64,000 bases of DNA from Platanthera guangdongensis (taxonomy: Eukaryota; Streptophyta; Magnoliopsida; Asparagales; Orchidaceae). The position numbers and the translations under genes are program-made. How positions within the stretch are numbered: position 1 is the stretch's first letter; each line of letters begins with the position of its first letter. Positions 11,034 to 25,900 of the stretch are shown here, one piece after another. The notes under the pieces are model-generated. The model ran no database searches. It worked only from the letters and a program-made list of their open reading frames with translations, and was not told the DNA's origin. The stretch covers positions 232,616,646-232,680,645 of the forward strand of contig CM077163.1 in the NCBI GenBank assembly GCA_039583875.1, read 5' to 3'.

Positions 11034-11780
11034 ATTTTTGGACCTTTTGGTCTTTTCAGGCACTAAGGCTGCCGGCTTTTATTTAATCCAGCAATCCCAT
11101 CTTTTACCTGCACACACCAGTCTCCTATCAGCCGAAAGAAGCAAATCCCATCTTCTCCTCCCACACTCCAGCCTCCCGCTTTCATCTTCTTATCAAATCT
11201 CTTCCCCGCTTTCATCTGTTTATCAAATCTCCCGTGTTCCTCGACTGCCGCCCGCCGAAAGAAGCTGTACCTCCCCTCAACAGAATCCCCGCCTTGAGAG
11301 TGCCCTCCTTCAACTCTCCTCCTCCACAGAGCGATTCCCTTGCTTTCGGCCCTCCTCCTCCTCAAGAGCTCCTCCGCCACTGTTGTCGCTCAAATCGCCA
11401 GCTTTGGGCCCTCCGAAGGTGATTCCGGCAAGCTCCTCCTCCATCGTTGCCGCGATCTCCCATCCACGGTCATCGAAGGTGTTCCCTCCCGATTTTTTCC
11501 AATTTTCCCGAAGCTGTACCTCCGCTCGAAGGACTGCTGTGGAGGAGAGTTGTTTGTATTTGTTCATTTCCTCCATCGTTGCAGCTTCTATTTCTCCATT
11601 CTCAGATTTCATTTTTTTTCAACCATCCAGATTTTTTTTGTTCTCTATGTATTGTGTTTAAAGTTTTTCAGTTTTTTTTTTTTTGCTTTCACTATCATTT
11701 TCAGTTATCTTCAAGCACTTAATTGCTGTGAGCTCACAATTTTCAATGTCAAGCTGTCAAAACATATTTCTTAGGGGCTA
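11034..11780. other. Pyrimidine-rich stretch without recognised gene
   Basis: CT-rich sequence gives overlapping open frames on both strands (Ser/Pro/Leu-rich on plus), a base-composition effect. The 5' part (11100-11480) could be an untranslated leader, since ctcccatcc / tcctcctcc words dominate, but no conserved protein segment is visible. Confidence 0.4.
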
Positions 11781-11899
11781 ACCTTCACAACTGTGAGCTC
11801 ACAATTTTCTAGCACTTAATTAAGAACTCACAGACTATCAGTTTATGCTGCGAGCTCACAATATTTCAGTTTATGTTGTCCAGTTCGCTTTGTTCAAGT

Positions 11900-12310
11900 G
11901 AAAATTGGTCAAGTGGTGGTTTAGCACTTTCCTCATGTTCATCAAGTGCTTTGTTCAAGTGATTATTGCTCTTTCTTCATTCTAGATTTTAGGCAAATTG
12001 ATTTTTTCCCATGTTCTTGCTTTGTTCAAGTGGGGGTTCCAGTTCTTTTCGTGTTTTTATGGTTCAGCACTTGCCTCATGTTTTTTTATTTCTCTTTCTC
12101 CGTTCTTTTATCACTGAAATGTTTGTATTCTTTCCGGTTGATTTTTTATGGTTCAACTGAAACGTTCACCGAAATGTCAAGTGGGGGATTCAGCACTTTC
12201 CGTGATTTTTATGATTCCAGTTCTTTCCGTGTTTTTTATGGTTCAGCATTTTCCTCATGTTTTTTATTGCTCTTTCTCTGTTCTATATCACTAAAATGTT
12301 TGTGTACCAA
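11900..12310 (+). repeat. Imperfect long tandem repeat
   Basis: A module containing ccagttctttccgtg, tatggttcagca, cctcatgttttttat and ctctttctc…aaatgtttgt appears at about 12030-12126 and 12210-12303, with a shorter partial copy at about 11920-11985. The spacing is about 185 bp. It is non-coding. Confidence 0.6.
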
Positions 12311-12814
12311 TCAATCACCTCACAGTCGAGATGCCCTCACAGCAGAAATCATCCTAGAAACTTGATATTTGTGCTGACTTACATCTACACTTGCTGTCCA
12401 ACTCTGGAATCAGCTACAGGATCAATAAACAATATGTAGTTTAATATTATTTGTTTTTTTCTGGATTGAGATATCTGAATTAATTTTTTGTACAGATGCA
12501 GTGCTGAAGAAATGATTCAGTAGGTTTAATATGTGCAACATGGATCAAGCTAGAAATAGCTTCCATTAAAAGGTTACCTTGCAGTTTTTGATAAAAAATC
12601 GCAGCCTTGTAGTCTTGCAAAACTGCAAGGCTGGAGTTTTTACTAAGCGACAACCTTGCCGTTTGATAAACTGCAAGGGTGCTGTTTTGATTAAAATTGG
12701 GTGCATTTTCTATCCAAACTGGAGTTTTTATTAAGATGGAGGTTTTATATGTTTGTCTTGAGATTTTTTGATATTCTACCAACTCATTAAATTAATAACA
12801 CATCTATGTTGTCA

Positions 12815-12930
12815 AGGCATACGCCTAGGCGCGCCTGAGGCGCCGGGCGCAGCCCGCTGCCCCTTAGCATGGCTGAGGCGGGCGATGTGCCCTAGGCGCG
12901 CACCTTACCAGCTCCCAGACGCACCAAAGC
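12815..12930. repeat. GC-rich gcctaggcgcgcc repeat
   Basis: Dense variants of gcctaggcg / gcgcctgaggcgc form short overlapping inverted repeats. There is no coding evidence. Confidence 0.5.
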
Positions 12931-12931
12931 C

Positions 12932-13262
12932 GCGCCTAGGCACGACCAATGTCATTGTGCACGACCAATGTTGCCGCCCATGAACAATATTGCCGCCCCT
13001 GACCAATGTCGCGGCCCCCTACCAATGTCGTCACCCGCGACCATTGTCGCTCTCCCCACCCATTTTCTCCCCCCCGACTAATGTCGCCCACACAACTAAT
13101 GTCGACACCATGACAAGTGACGCCCCCACGACAAATATCGCCCCCACGAGAAATGTAGCCTCGCACGACGAATGTCGCCCCCACGACGAATGTCGCCTCC
13201 ACGACAAATGTCTCCCCCACGACGAATGTCGCCCCCACGACGAATGTTGCCCGCACGGGGTC
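12932..13262 (+). repeat. 18-bp minisatellite (gaccaatgtcgcccc-type)
   Basis: About eighteen imperfect tandem units read (c/g)acgaatgtcgcccccac. They are degenerate on the left (gaccaatgttgccgccc) and nearly homogeneous at 13165-13250. Units abut without unique spacers. Confidence 0.85.
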
Positions 13263-13264
13263 CC

Positions 13265-13321
13265 CTGTGCACGACTGCTCCCACACACACTCCCACACAC
13301 TCCCACACACACACGCACACG

Positions 13322-13354
<33 letters not shown>

Positions 13355-13382
13355 GCGCGCGCGCGCGCGCACGCGCACGCGG
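13265..13382. repeat. CA/CG alternating purine-pyrimidine tract
   Basis: Mixed (CA)n, (CACG)n and a (CG)n core at about 13350-13370 follow directly on the minisatellite. The strictly alternating sequence is a candidate for Z-form DNA. All open frames here are Cys/Val/Arg or His/Thr artefacts. Confidence 0.85.
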
Positions 13383-13522
13383 AGACATCCAACGGTCCAT
13401 ACTCTTGGTGTGTTTTCAAATAGGCATATTGCTTTAAATAATAAAGATATATAGAATAACGAATATAAGCTCAAGCTTTTAAAGCCTAAAAAATTTGAGC
13501 TGGTTCTCCCACAATACATGTC

Positions 13523-13797
13523 GAAATTAGACAAATAATATATGCATTTTATAGCTAAGAACGAGATCTACAACTTTCATGTCGAATATTTTTCCAAAAT
13601 TTGCACGGTTTGACCGGAATCTCGCACGAAAGTTGCTGACTCGAAATGAATATAATAATAATAAATTTCAAAATTCTAGCTAGCAATCTTTCTGGCCAGA
13701 TTCCGGCTAAACCGTGCAAATTTTGAAAAAATGTTTAACATGAAAGTTGTAGATCTCGTTTTTGACTAGAAAATGCATATATTATTTGTCTAATTCC
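13523..13797. mobile_element. Foldback element with roughly 90-bp inverted arms
   Basis: The left arm from gaaattagacaaataata (13523) through atttgcacggtttgaccgg is matched in reverse by atttgtctaattcc (ending 13797) back to ccggctaaaccgtgcaaat. The unpaired loop is about 90 bp. Each arm carries gagatctacaactttcatg, a motif also at the centre of the palindrome at 55898-56160. There is no coding capacity. TSD is not resolved. Confidence 0.8.
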
Positions 13798-13834
13798 AAT
13801 ATATATATGTATAATGTGGATGCCGACGAGTCCA

Positions 13835-14160
13835 GGGTGGCCGGCGAGCCCGCAGTAGCCGGCCGCCGCACTGGACTCGCACTGATTTTAGTGCTGGAGG
13901 GCGCGATTTCCGGAACGAGGGACAAAAGTCCGATCTCTCCCGCACTGTTGAAGATTGGTGGCCGGTCGAGGGCAAAGAAGACGGTTCATAGAGCGGTGGA
14001 CGATGACTGCGGGCTCGTCGGCGTGGAGCCCATGACAGCTGGCGAGCCCGCAGCCGCCGGCCACTGCTGCTGCAAAGCATCAGATGGGGGCGGAATCGGG
14101 AGGGGTGGGATGGCTGGATGGGGGCGGAATCGGGAGGGGCGGGTTCTGTTTTCTTTTTTT
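13835..14160. other. GC-rich stretch, no recognised gene
   Basis: An open frame on plus runs 13762-14166 but has no recognisable domain. A tandem duplication of ggatgggggcggaatcggga (14082, 14117) is visible. Confidence 0.3.
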
Positions 14161-14170
14161 AAATAATAAA

Positions 14171-14207
14171 GATCCTGGCCGTCCAATGAGATCGGACGGC
14201 CAGGATC
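14171..14207. repeat. 14-bp inverted repeat hairpin
   Basis: gatcctggccgtcc and ggacggccaggatc are exact reverse complements separated by nine bases. There is no U-run after it, and the sense of any transcript is unknown. Confidence 0.7.
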
Positions 14208-14359
14208 CTGGGCAGAGCCAGTAATTTGTTGTGGCAGCATTTTGCTATCCCAACTCCATAGCGAGCTAGCATTTTTTTTTCTCACCCATAAAAGCAAACG
14301 TGCTTCAATCTGGATGACCCCCGGTCCCCTAAAAATTCCACAATATTAGATATTGATAA

Positions 14360-16222
<1,863 letters not shown>

Positions 16223-16249
16223 TGATTGCTTTGTTTTTGTAATCTAGTA

Positions 16250-16679
16250 AATAGTTAAAATATGCGAGGAGAAATATGGCAGGCCCAAAAATGGGCATCA
16301 GCAAATCCATTCAAGTAGAAATTTCTTTTTAATGGTGTCAAGAAGTATAAAAGTATAAACTTATCACCCAAACAACTAAAGCTTTCTGGAAAGTGATTTC
16401 AGATTCAACTTCTTCTGATTACAAAGAAACAAATGAGTACAATAGATGGCTGCAGTCATTTCCAAGGAGATTCATCTGTAAGAGTGGTGAAGACCACAAA
16501 ATCAGAAGTCTAAACAAACTAAAAAAAAATTAAAAAGTTCAAGGAAGAAAAATGGAATGAAAACAACAGATTACAAACATGAATTAGAGCAAATGGGGAT
16601 GGATGAGGAGAAGGCAGAGTTTTCTTCTGAGTTAGAAACCTCACTCTAAAAAAAAACTGAGTGACGCCTGCTAATGGCT
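16250..16679 (-). other. Probable AHL 3' UTR
   Basis: Sequence after the stop codon is T-rich on the transcribed strand and contains no competing gene. A canonical AATAAA was not seen, so the cleavage site is not placed. Confidence 0.4.
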
Positions 16680-16973
16680 TCACCCTCCGGGCAGCGATAT
16701 GTTGATATCAGTAGCAGATTTTCTACTGTCAGGTGCTGAAGAATGGAGAGAAGACCAGTTTTCTCCTCTGAAGGAAGAAGAGATGGTGAGATTTGGCTTT
16801 AGAGTGTAAGTGAACTGTTGTGTCTGCCCTCCTCCTCCGTTGTGGGCGCCGTCCATCTCTGTCGCCGGCTTTTGAACGGCGGCGGCAGTCGGGGTGGAGA
16901 CCGATATCTCCAGCTTGGGTTTCTTGGTGTTCTGCTCCAGTTGGTAGCTCGGCAAGAAGCTGCCGACCACCAC
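16680..16973 (-). CDS. AHL exon 5 (PPC end and C-terminal tail)
   Basis: Acceptor tttaag precedes GTGGTGGTCGGC (VVVGSFLPSYQLEQ), the last PPC strand. The tail is Ser/Gly/Thr-rich with SSFRGENWSSLH near the end. The stop TGA is at 16682-16680. Ninety-seven codons. Confidence 0.93.
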   Translation of the reverse strand: MVVGSFLPSYQLEQNTKKPKLEISVSTPTAAAVQKPATEMDGAHNGGGGQTQQFTYTLKPNLTISSSFRGENWSSLHSSAPDSRKSATDINISLPGG

Positions 16974-19900
16974 CTTAAATGGAAACAAACGTCAAATTAT
17001 TCCCATCATGGGGACAATGTATGGTTCCTTCTTTTGCTAGTGAAGGTAGACAAATGTCAGAAATTGGGCCGGAATGAAAGGCGCGAGTTTGGAAGGAGAA
17101 ATTGCTGCATTAGTAACTCAATGCGGAGGACTAGTCTTAGGCTCCGTTTGGGGGGACTTATTTTCACCGGTCAAGCAGTCACAATCGCATGAACCGGACC
17201 TCGGTCGGAACCGCTTGACCTGTGAAAATAAGTCCCCCCAAATGGAGCCTTAAAAAGAAGTAGGTACAAGTCTTATAAGAATGGAGTTTCCATGATGTAA
17301 ACTGTTATTGCGTTCATTTTAATGCTTAAAAAAATGCAGTTTGAATCATTTTTACCATTTAAATATAAATAAAATATGATGTAATTATGAATATAAATTG
17401 TGGGCAAATGATCCCAGATGATTCAAATTGCATTATTTTCAAACATAAACTGAATGCGATAACATTTTACTTGATTGTATGCAAAAAAACAAAAACTTTG
17501 GATTCTTTTTCTGACCATTCAAGTAAAAAAAACATTGAATGTAAGCATGAACATATATGATCCAAAATGATTCAAATTACGACTTCATTTGTTTCGGCGG
17601 TGGCGGATCGATCCGGCGGGTGGAAACGGACTGTTTGAAACGGAGGGGGGAGGTGGCTGCTCCAAACGGAGCATTTTGGGGCGTTTCTCAAGGCGGGCGG
17701 GTGGAAACGGAGCAAACGTCGCCGGAGGTTCATTTGTTTACCCGCCTTCCGGCGGCGTTTGCCCAAAACGGAACTACGAAACGCCCAAACAAATAGAGCC
17801 TACATTATTTTGAACCTTAACATTTTACACGATTCTTTGCAAAACAAAAAAACTTTTTGAGGCATAGAAATATAGAATTGTGTAAACTGCTATTCAATTC
17901 ATTTAGGATAAAAAATTATGCAATTTTGATCATTTTAACCAAATTTTGTATGAGTAAATTGTAGGAAAATTGTAAAAATGATCCAAATTGCACTACTTTT
18001 GAACAAAAATTTATCACCACTTGACAATAATGCTCTTAAGATTATTTAGTAATAGTTAAGTAGTTTTATTTAGAATGAAATTCTTCCAATACTAATCATT
18101 ATGAAATTATTTAGTTAATATACAATTATAATTATTATATCTGAACAATAATTAAACATAATATATGAAAATAAACCAATATCATCCACTTTATAATTAT
18201 GCAATTAGCATATATATATCTGAACATTCATTTTGCTATCTTCTTCGTAAAATTAGATATATAATTTTGGAAGAAAATTTTAATAATCACTAAAATTATT
18301 TAATAATTTAAAAGAAAATTTGATGATATGATCATAATTAAATTTTTATTTAAAAAGAGGCGCTTATTAGATGAGAAAGGTAGGCATTTCTTACTTCATG
18401 TGCATTTTAGACTTTAGGCAGAATGCTTTATAAAAGTTCTTTCTGGTAGTAAAATAAATTTAGGCTCCGTTTGTGGGGACTTATTTTCACGGGTCAAGCG
18501 GTTACCACCGCATGAACCGGACCTTAATTAAGGTCCGGTTCATGCGGTGGTAACCGCTTGACCCGTGAAAATAAGTCCCCCCAAACGGGGCCTTAGTCTT
18601 TATAAAAAGTAGCTTTCAACAACAATTTGAGGCTCCTGTTGTTTAGAAAGTAAGCATCCAAACAACCTCCCGTTTTCGAAGCACAAAACAGTTGAAAAGC
18701 TTAACCAAACTGACCATATATGCGTTCAATAAATTCACCTTCTAATAGAAATTAAGACTTCAAAAAATGATCTCCGAGATTTCAAAGTATCAGGTATTTC
18801 TCATCATCAGGCTAAAGAAAGGTGAGAAACAAATAGATTGAAGGAAAAAAGAACTAAAAGAGAGCGCACAAAATAGTCTCACATCTGGAAGCTCATGCAA
18901 CCTTATACACTTAACATAGATTATAGGTTCCTCCCCCTATAACAAATTAATTTAGGTTGAATGCTTGGGTTCTAATATGATCATAGCAGGTTAGAACCAA
19001 CTGACACTCCGATGAGACGTACTCAAATAAGTCCTAGATCGAGAAACTCATATAGGCTTGTGCACCTGAGCTATGTTTGGAGAGAGGTGGAAGAGTGGTG
19101 GAGGTTGTGAATGCAATTATGAAAAAAGCAGGCAGCATTTGGGTAGGTGTGACCGCAAATGTTGTTTTCTAAAAATGACTTTTTAAAATAAAATGTCACC
19201 ACAGTCAAGCAAGTGTGGCCATGTTTTAGCGGCCGTGGATGTCTAAACCCTAGAGGCCCAGAAAGTGGAATTTGGGCCAAAAAGCAGTCATAAAAGTTCA
19301 AAACGCAGGTAAAACACAACCATGTGTTTACTGCAGAGCTTAAACGCTGCAACTGTCCCAAATGGAGCTTTGATATAGATTTTAGATCCCTCCACCTATT
19401 ACCAATTGAGCCTGGGTTGGATATTTAGGTTCAATTAGAGAGTGTGAGTTCATGGCCAAATAGTTGTGATGGGCGGAATGGTATGGATGGCATCGTTATG
19501 ATCACCCAACGTTGAGCGCTAAGGCAATGATTGCCAACCCTGAGTGAGAATGAAATGCGGGTGCTAATCGTCAAGCGAGCGCTATGCGATAATCGACTAT
19601 CATCAAGCGTGATATGTTGGTTGATGATTACATGAAAGCAGCGGCCTACAATTTTAGGTTTCCCATCTTCATTGAGAGGCCAATCAATAGTCCTACACCA
19701 GCTTAATTAAGGAGAGATGATCTGGGCAATAAACAATGGGCCGAATCATTCCAAAGTGAGATGACTTTGGAGACAACCAATAATAAACTAAATTCACTTT
19801 TGAGAGAACCAATAATGAACTATATTCACTTTTAGGTATTGTCCACCTTTGGTTCATAGGTGGACCTAAGGCGGACAACAATACCTCAACGGGTTGGGTT

Positions 19901-22900
19901 CAGGCTATTACATTGTTGTGTTTATAATCCTACTCACAAGTTGCAGCCTAACCAATGAACTATATTCACGTTACATTGTTGTGTTATAATTCTACCCTCA
20001 AGTTGAAGCCTAACCAATAATGAACTATATTCACAAGCATTACCCGATGGATGACGTGGAATAAAAAAGGAAAAAAATGTGTACCTGCACAGGACTTGCG
20101 GCGACCAAAAGACCCGCAACCCCTCCTCCTACAACACGGCCATCAGGGCTTGCCAATGATACACTCATCCCACCAGATCGGCTCTTTGTTCCTCCATTTT
20201 CATTCGGCATAAATGATCCTGATAAGGATAGCAACTCAAATCGTCCCTGCAAAGAAGTGGAATAAATGACTAAGGGGCTTAGCAAATAAATAGTTCAAAA
20301 AGAAGAAAGAAATGGAAAAAAACATTTGCATAGCAATGAGCCACGAAATATAAAGATCAAAGGTTACTAAAGATCTGCCATGTTGTATTTGGTATCTAAA
20401 CAATTTCAGACATTGAGGACACTCAAAGACAGCAATTTTGCATTTATTTTATTTGTGTTGACAGCTATTGAAGTTTCATTGCCTGAACAAGCTACTTTAA
20501 CTAAGCTGTGGTGCTGTGGTACAGAGCATTTTTAAGGGGACAAAAAAAAAATACTATGTGGAGGTAGATTAAATTTGTTTTTCCCAGATTTCTGCTAACA
20601 CCAGATCAAAATTATTTAGATCTAGATTGAAGGCTTGGCAAGGAATCTTTTTATCTGAAACTCATATATATATATATGGTAAATACTGGGAGCTCTCATG
20701 GGACTACGCATAATCATAAGGATCTCTCATCTATTTCTAAAATTTACCAAAACTTTCCACTGGGACGGGTGCACCAGTAATGTATGACAACTGAAGGCCC
20801 AAGGGAGGTTCTGGTAATTAATCATATATAAAAGAAAAACAAATGTTTGTCTTGGACTTGAAATAGGACCATCAAATAATTCCAAGCCCTTTGAAATCAA
20901 TCTCCTTAATTTATGGTTTCTTTAATACATTGAGCTATATATATAATAAAGATAATAAAGATATATATATATATATTACTTACGGATACTAGCAGTCATG
21001 CATATGGTCCCTTTGTGCGCAATATGCGACATCAACAGTATTCAGCATTCACTTGAATGTGATCGGGTACTGCCGTTGTTGCACACTGCAGGAAAGGGAA
21101 GGGGAAACCAGTGCATAGCCGCTAGTGTGTGTACGTACAGTACACACACACACATATATTTTAGGCTCCATTTGGTTCGGCGGTGGCGGGTCGATCCGGG
21201 GGGGGGGGGGGAGGTGGAAACGGAGAGTTCGAACCGGAGGGGGAGGTGACTGCTCCAAACGGAGCTTTTTGGTGCGTTTCTCAAGTCGGGCGGGTGGAAA
21301 CAAAGCAAACGCCGCCGGAGGTTCATTTGTTTACCCTCCTTCCGGCGGCGTTTGCCCAAAAACGGAATTGCAAAACGCCCAAACAAATAGAGCCTTAATG
21401 TTTAAAACAATCAAGCACTTGCAAGCAAGCAACATAAATACATTTCATTTTCAGGGGTCATAAATTTTGTTAAACCAAGGTAAAATTTACTGCTTAATGT
21501 GTGTAATTCATTTCCGAGCAACAATCCGGTAAAATTTACTAAGAACTACAGACAAACTAAACATCTCAGCAAGTTGGAGAACAAAAGCTTTCTTATTCAC
21601 TAAGTGAACAAATTTAAATGTTTTCCACATCTGACTGATTCTTACAAAAAATATGTTCGAAAATAAACTCATTTCTAAGACTAAAGTTTACATAAAAATT
21701 GACATGAAAAGGGTCCTGTGGCTTAGTACTTTCAGCTCCCTACAATGATAGTTTGGTTCAAACCTCATAAGTCAATGTGCCGCCAGAGGAATCAGGTTGG
21801 CGAAGGGTAACATTGGATATAACACCATTGGCTGAGAGAATACAAATTGCTCGAGGGCCTAGTTGGGAAAATGAAATTATCTTCATAGTAACATCCTGAA
21901 AAATATAAGAAAAGAATAATAAATTGTTGTAGATAATAGCATAAAACTTGGGTTATTTACCAGAACCTCCTCCCTTTGTACTTTGCATAATTATAGGAAC
22001 GTCTCATTTATTTTTTGATATTATAAAAACCACACATCGGTGTTTGCAGCGTTGCAAGACACCTTGACATAGTTAACATACATTAGGACTGCACCCCTCC
22101 AGAGGGGTGATTTACTATACAAAAAATTAATAATGTAAACAAAGGAGGCAAGTTTTGGCAATTTTAAAAAACAGAGTGGTAATCCTTGTAATTATGCAAA
22201 ATCCCAAAGGAGGTCCTGGTAATTAACGTCAAACAACCCTAAAAAGAGTTACTGATAAGCTGACTCAGGAAATAGCTGCAAGAACATAAAAAAATAATTT
22301 GAATCTGTTGAAAAAGCCCACTTAACATTAGGCCCATTTGTATAGCATTTATTGCTTTTTCTCTCCTCTCTTTAGTCCCACATTGTGTATAGGACTTTTC
22401 TCTCTCTTTCTCTCATCTATATATATGTACTCATTCTTTGTATTTGTATCAAGTGGACATATATACAAGGTTGGCTTTCTCCATTTCTACATGGTATCAG
22501 AGCCAGGTTTCTGACTCCTGCGGACTCCCCTCTCCGTCCGCCCTGCGGCCTGCGACCTCCTGCGGACTCCCTTATCCAGTCCGCAGCCTCTCCGTGGAAC
22601 CACCTCTCCTCTGCGACCTGTGACAGTGTGTCCGCTCCTTCTAGCCGCTTCACTCCTGCGGCCTTCCTTGTCCAGTCCGCAGACTCTCCTCCCGTGGAAC
22701 CACTTCACCTCTCGTCTTCTCCTTCCTCCTCTTGCCCCTTATTTATAGCCATCCTGTGGGGTCCACTGCTTTCCCTTGTCCGCTGCGGACTCTTCCTGTC
22801 CGGCGCGACCTCTGCCTTCGCTTCTTCTCCTTGCTCTCCTTCAGTCGCCAGCTCGCCTCCTCCTCTTGGTCTTCTTGGTCTTCTTCAGCTCGCCAGTTCG

Positions 22901-25900
22901 CCAGTTCGCCAGCTTGCCAGATCGCCAGCTCGCCAGCTCGCCAGCTCACCAGCTCGCCAGCTCGCCAGCTCGCCTCCTCCTCTTGGTCCTCTTCGGCTCG
23001 CCAGCTCGCCAACTCGCTTGTCGTCAGCTCGCCAGCTCGCCAGTCGCCCGCCAGCCAGCCCGCCTGCTCGCCAGTCAGCCCCGGCTTCTCTTCTCAGCTC
23101 TCCCGTCCGCCGCGGCCTGACCCAGACCGCCGCGGCCTAACCCTGACCGCCGCGACCTGACCCAGACCGCAGCGACTTCCAGCTCGCCGCGACCTCATCC
23201 AGGTCGCCGCGACCTCTCCCAGTCCGCTGTCTGCTTCCTCTCGCGGCTGCCTCCAGCCCGCTGCGGTCTCCTTCCGCTCGCTGCGGCCTCCTTGAGCTCG
23301 CTGCGGTCTCCATGTCTACCTCTGCAGACTCCGTTGGTACGGCAGTTCCTCCTGAACGCCCGCCCTCTATACCAGAAGTCCGCGACGAGCTCCGGATCAC
23401 TACTATTTCGCTCACTGGCAAGAAGAACTTTGTGGAATGGGCACACTCAGTTCGCCGTGTCCTTCAGTCAAAGGGCTTCCTTCATCATCTGACCCAGACC
23501 GTTATTGGTGTCCCTACTGAGGAGTGGTTACGCAATGATGGGCGTGTGCAGACTTGGCTCCTCAACTCTCTCGATGGAGAATCTTATCGCCTGACCATGT
23601 ATCATGAGACGGCCAAAGGCATGTGGGACGAGCTACACACCCTCTATTCTGGCAAAGATAGTCTCCACCATCTCTATGATATCATCACCGCTCTCCAGGC
23701 CCTTGACAGCAGTGGCGCAACCGACTTGACGTCCTTTGTTGCTCAAGCCCGGTCTCTGGTTGAGGCTTGGATCCACCATCAGCCTCCCACTCTAGATCTC
23801 GCTGCCCAACGTACCCAGAAGGAAGCTGTGGGTATCGCCATGATGATGGCTCGGGTACCCTCTCATCTTCACAGTGTCCGGGCTCACATCCTCTCCTCTA
23901 CTATTACACCGTCCTTTTCCGACGTGTGCTCAATGCTTCTCAAGGTCTCCCCGCCTCCGGATGTTCCCGGCCTTCCTTCTCCGGCCCTTGTTCAACAGGC
24001 ACCCGCTCCCTTATTGCCTCTTCCCCCCTCTGCCCGGGGTGGCCGCTCTGACTCTCGCGGCCGGGGTCGCGGTGGCCGATCTAGGCCTCAATGCTCGTTC
24101 TGTGGTAGAGTTGGTCATCTTGAGGCCACTTGCTTTCGCAAACATGGCCGACCTCCTCGTCCACAGGTCTCTGCTGCTACTACCGACTCTGCCTCCTCTC
24201 GTACTGAGCTCGACGAGGTTCGACTTCAGCTCCAGCATCTTCATGGCTTGCTCAGCCGTCCGCCTGCCTCGGTTGCCTCTGCTGCCTCTCTCTCCAATGA
24301 AGGTATCGTCTGCCTATCCTCTGGCACGCGCTGGATCCTTGATTCTGGTGCCACTCATCATATCACCTCTGTTAGGCCACCACAGTACTTGTCTTCACCT
24401 CACCCGAAGTACATTACTGTTGCTAATGGGGCGTCGGTTCCCGTATCTGGATGTGCTGATATTTCTCTCACCTCTTCTCTCCTCCTCTGCTCGGCTCTTC
24501 ATGTTCCGGGCTCTCCTTTCAATTTACTCTCTGTCGGTCGCCTTACTACAGATTCTAATTACTCAGTAACATTTACTTCTTCTTCTTTTCTCATACAGGA
24601 TCAGCAGACGCAGACTATCATTGGTAGAGGACGGCTGCAGAATGGGCTCTATCTTCTTGACGACTCTCCCACTGTCCTCGCATCTATCTCCTCTTCGGAT
24701 TGGCATCGCCGTCTGGGACATGCTCCTCTTCCAGTCCTCCGGAAGGCTCTTCCTGATGTCACTCTCCCTGCTTTTCGTTGTGACACATGTATTTTGGGCA
24801 AACAGCCCCGTTCTTCTTTCCCCCCTCATTGTACTCGGAGCTCCGCTCCTTTTATTTTAGTACACTCCGATATATGGGGTCCGTACAAATTTACTAGTAT
24901 TTCTGGCTATCGTTATTTTCTTACTTTTATTGATGATTACTCTCGCATGACGTGGTTATATCTCCTTCGGGATCGCTCTGAACTTCCCCGCGTATTTCGG
25001 GCCTTCATACTTGAGACTCGCACTCAGTTCTCTGCACCTATTCGCACTATTCGCACTGACAATGCGCGGAGTACACCAGTCATACGTTTGCCACCCTCTG
25101 CTCTGAGTTCGGCATTCTTCACCAAACATCCTGTCCGTACACACCACAACAGAATGGTGTCGCTGAGCGCAAGAATCGTCACCTTCTTGATGTCGCTCGC
25201 TCGCTTATGCTTCAAATGCAGGTCCCCAAACCATACTGGAACTACGCTCTCTCCACGGCTTGCTTCCTCATCAACCGCCTCCCGTCTTCCGTCCTCCAGT
25301 ATGCTACTCCTTTCAGCCTCCTCTTTCCCACAACTCCGCCTTTTCCCCTTCCGCCACGGGTGTTTGGGTGTACCTGCTACGTTCACCACCTTGGTCCCTC
25401 CACGGACAAGATGGACCCTCGTGCCACCAAGCAGATCTTTGTCGGGTACTCCCGCACTCAGAAGGGGTATGTATGTTATTCGCCTACTACCCGCAAGGTT
25501 ACTGTCTCGCCTGACGTAACTTTCCGTGAAGATCTTCCATTCTTTCCTGCTCCGGATATCGCTCTGCATCCCGCTCCCGTCGTTCGTCCTGTCATTCCTG
25601 CTCCTCACTCCTCAGCCCCTCTCCCTTCCCCGCCTCCGGTCCGTCCACCACCACCGGTTATCCGGGTCTATTCTCGTCGCTCTCCTCATTCTGTGGCTCC
25701 TCTGCAGTCGGCTTCGCCCTCTGGTGCTCTGCTCCCTGCTGCTCCGGCTCCCGTCTCCACCGCTCATCCGATGGCGAACTACGTCTCGCTCCATCGCCTC
25801 TCCCCCTCTCTTCTTCACTTTGCCACCTCCTTATCTTCTGTTTCAGTCCCTAACTCTTTGCAGGAGGCGCTTCACCATCCTGGATGGCGGGCTGCCATGG

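Noticed and set aside
11038..11774. Several overlapping open frames of 60-207 codons.
   Set aside because: Pyrimidine-rich composition opens frames on both strands; Ser/Pro/Leu-rich products without conserved segments.
12932..13262. Regularly spaced repeats that might suggest a CRISPR array.
   Set aside because: Units abut with no unique spacers, drift in sequence, and the context is plant nuclear DNA; it is a minisatellite.
13762..14166. 134-codon plus-strand frame.
   Set aside because: Ala/Gly/Arg-rich, no conserved motif, partly built from a short tandem repeat.
14171..14207. Transcription terminator hairpin.
   Set aside because: No U-tract, and intrinsic terminators of that type are not expected in plant nuclear genes.
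22385..23160. 251-codon open frame upstream of Copia-A gag.
   Set aside because: It starts in the LTR and translates the leader repeat; several frames are open at once.
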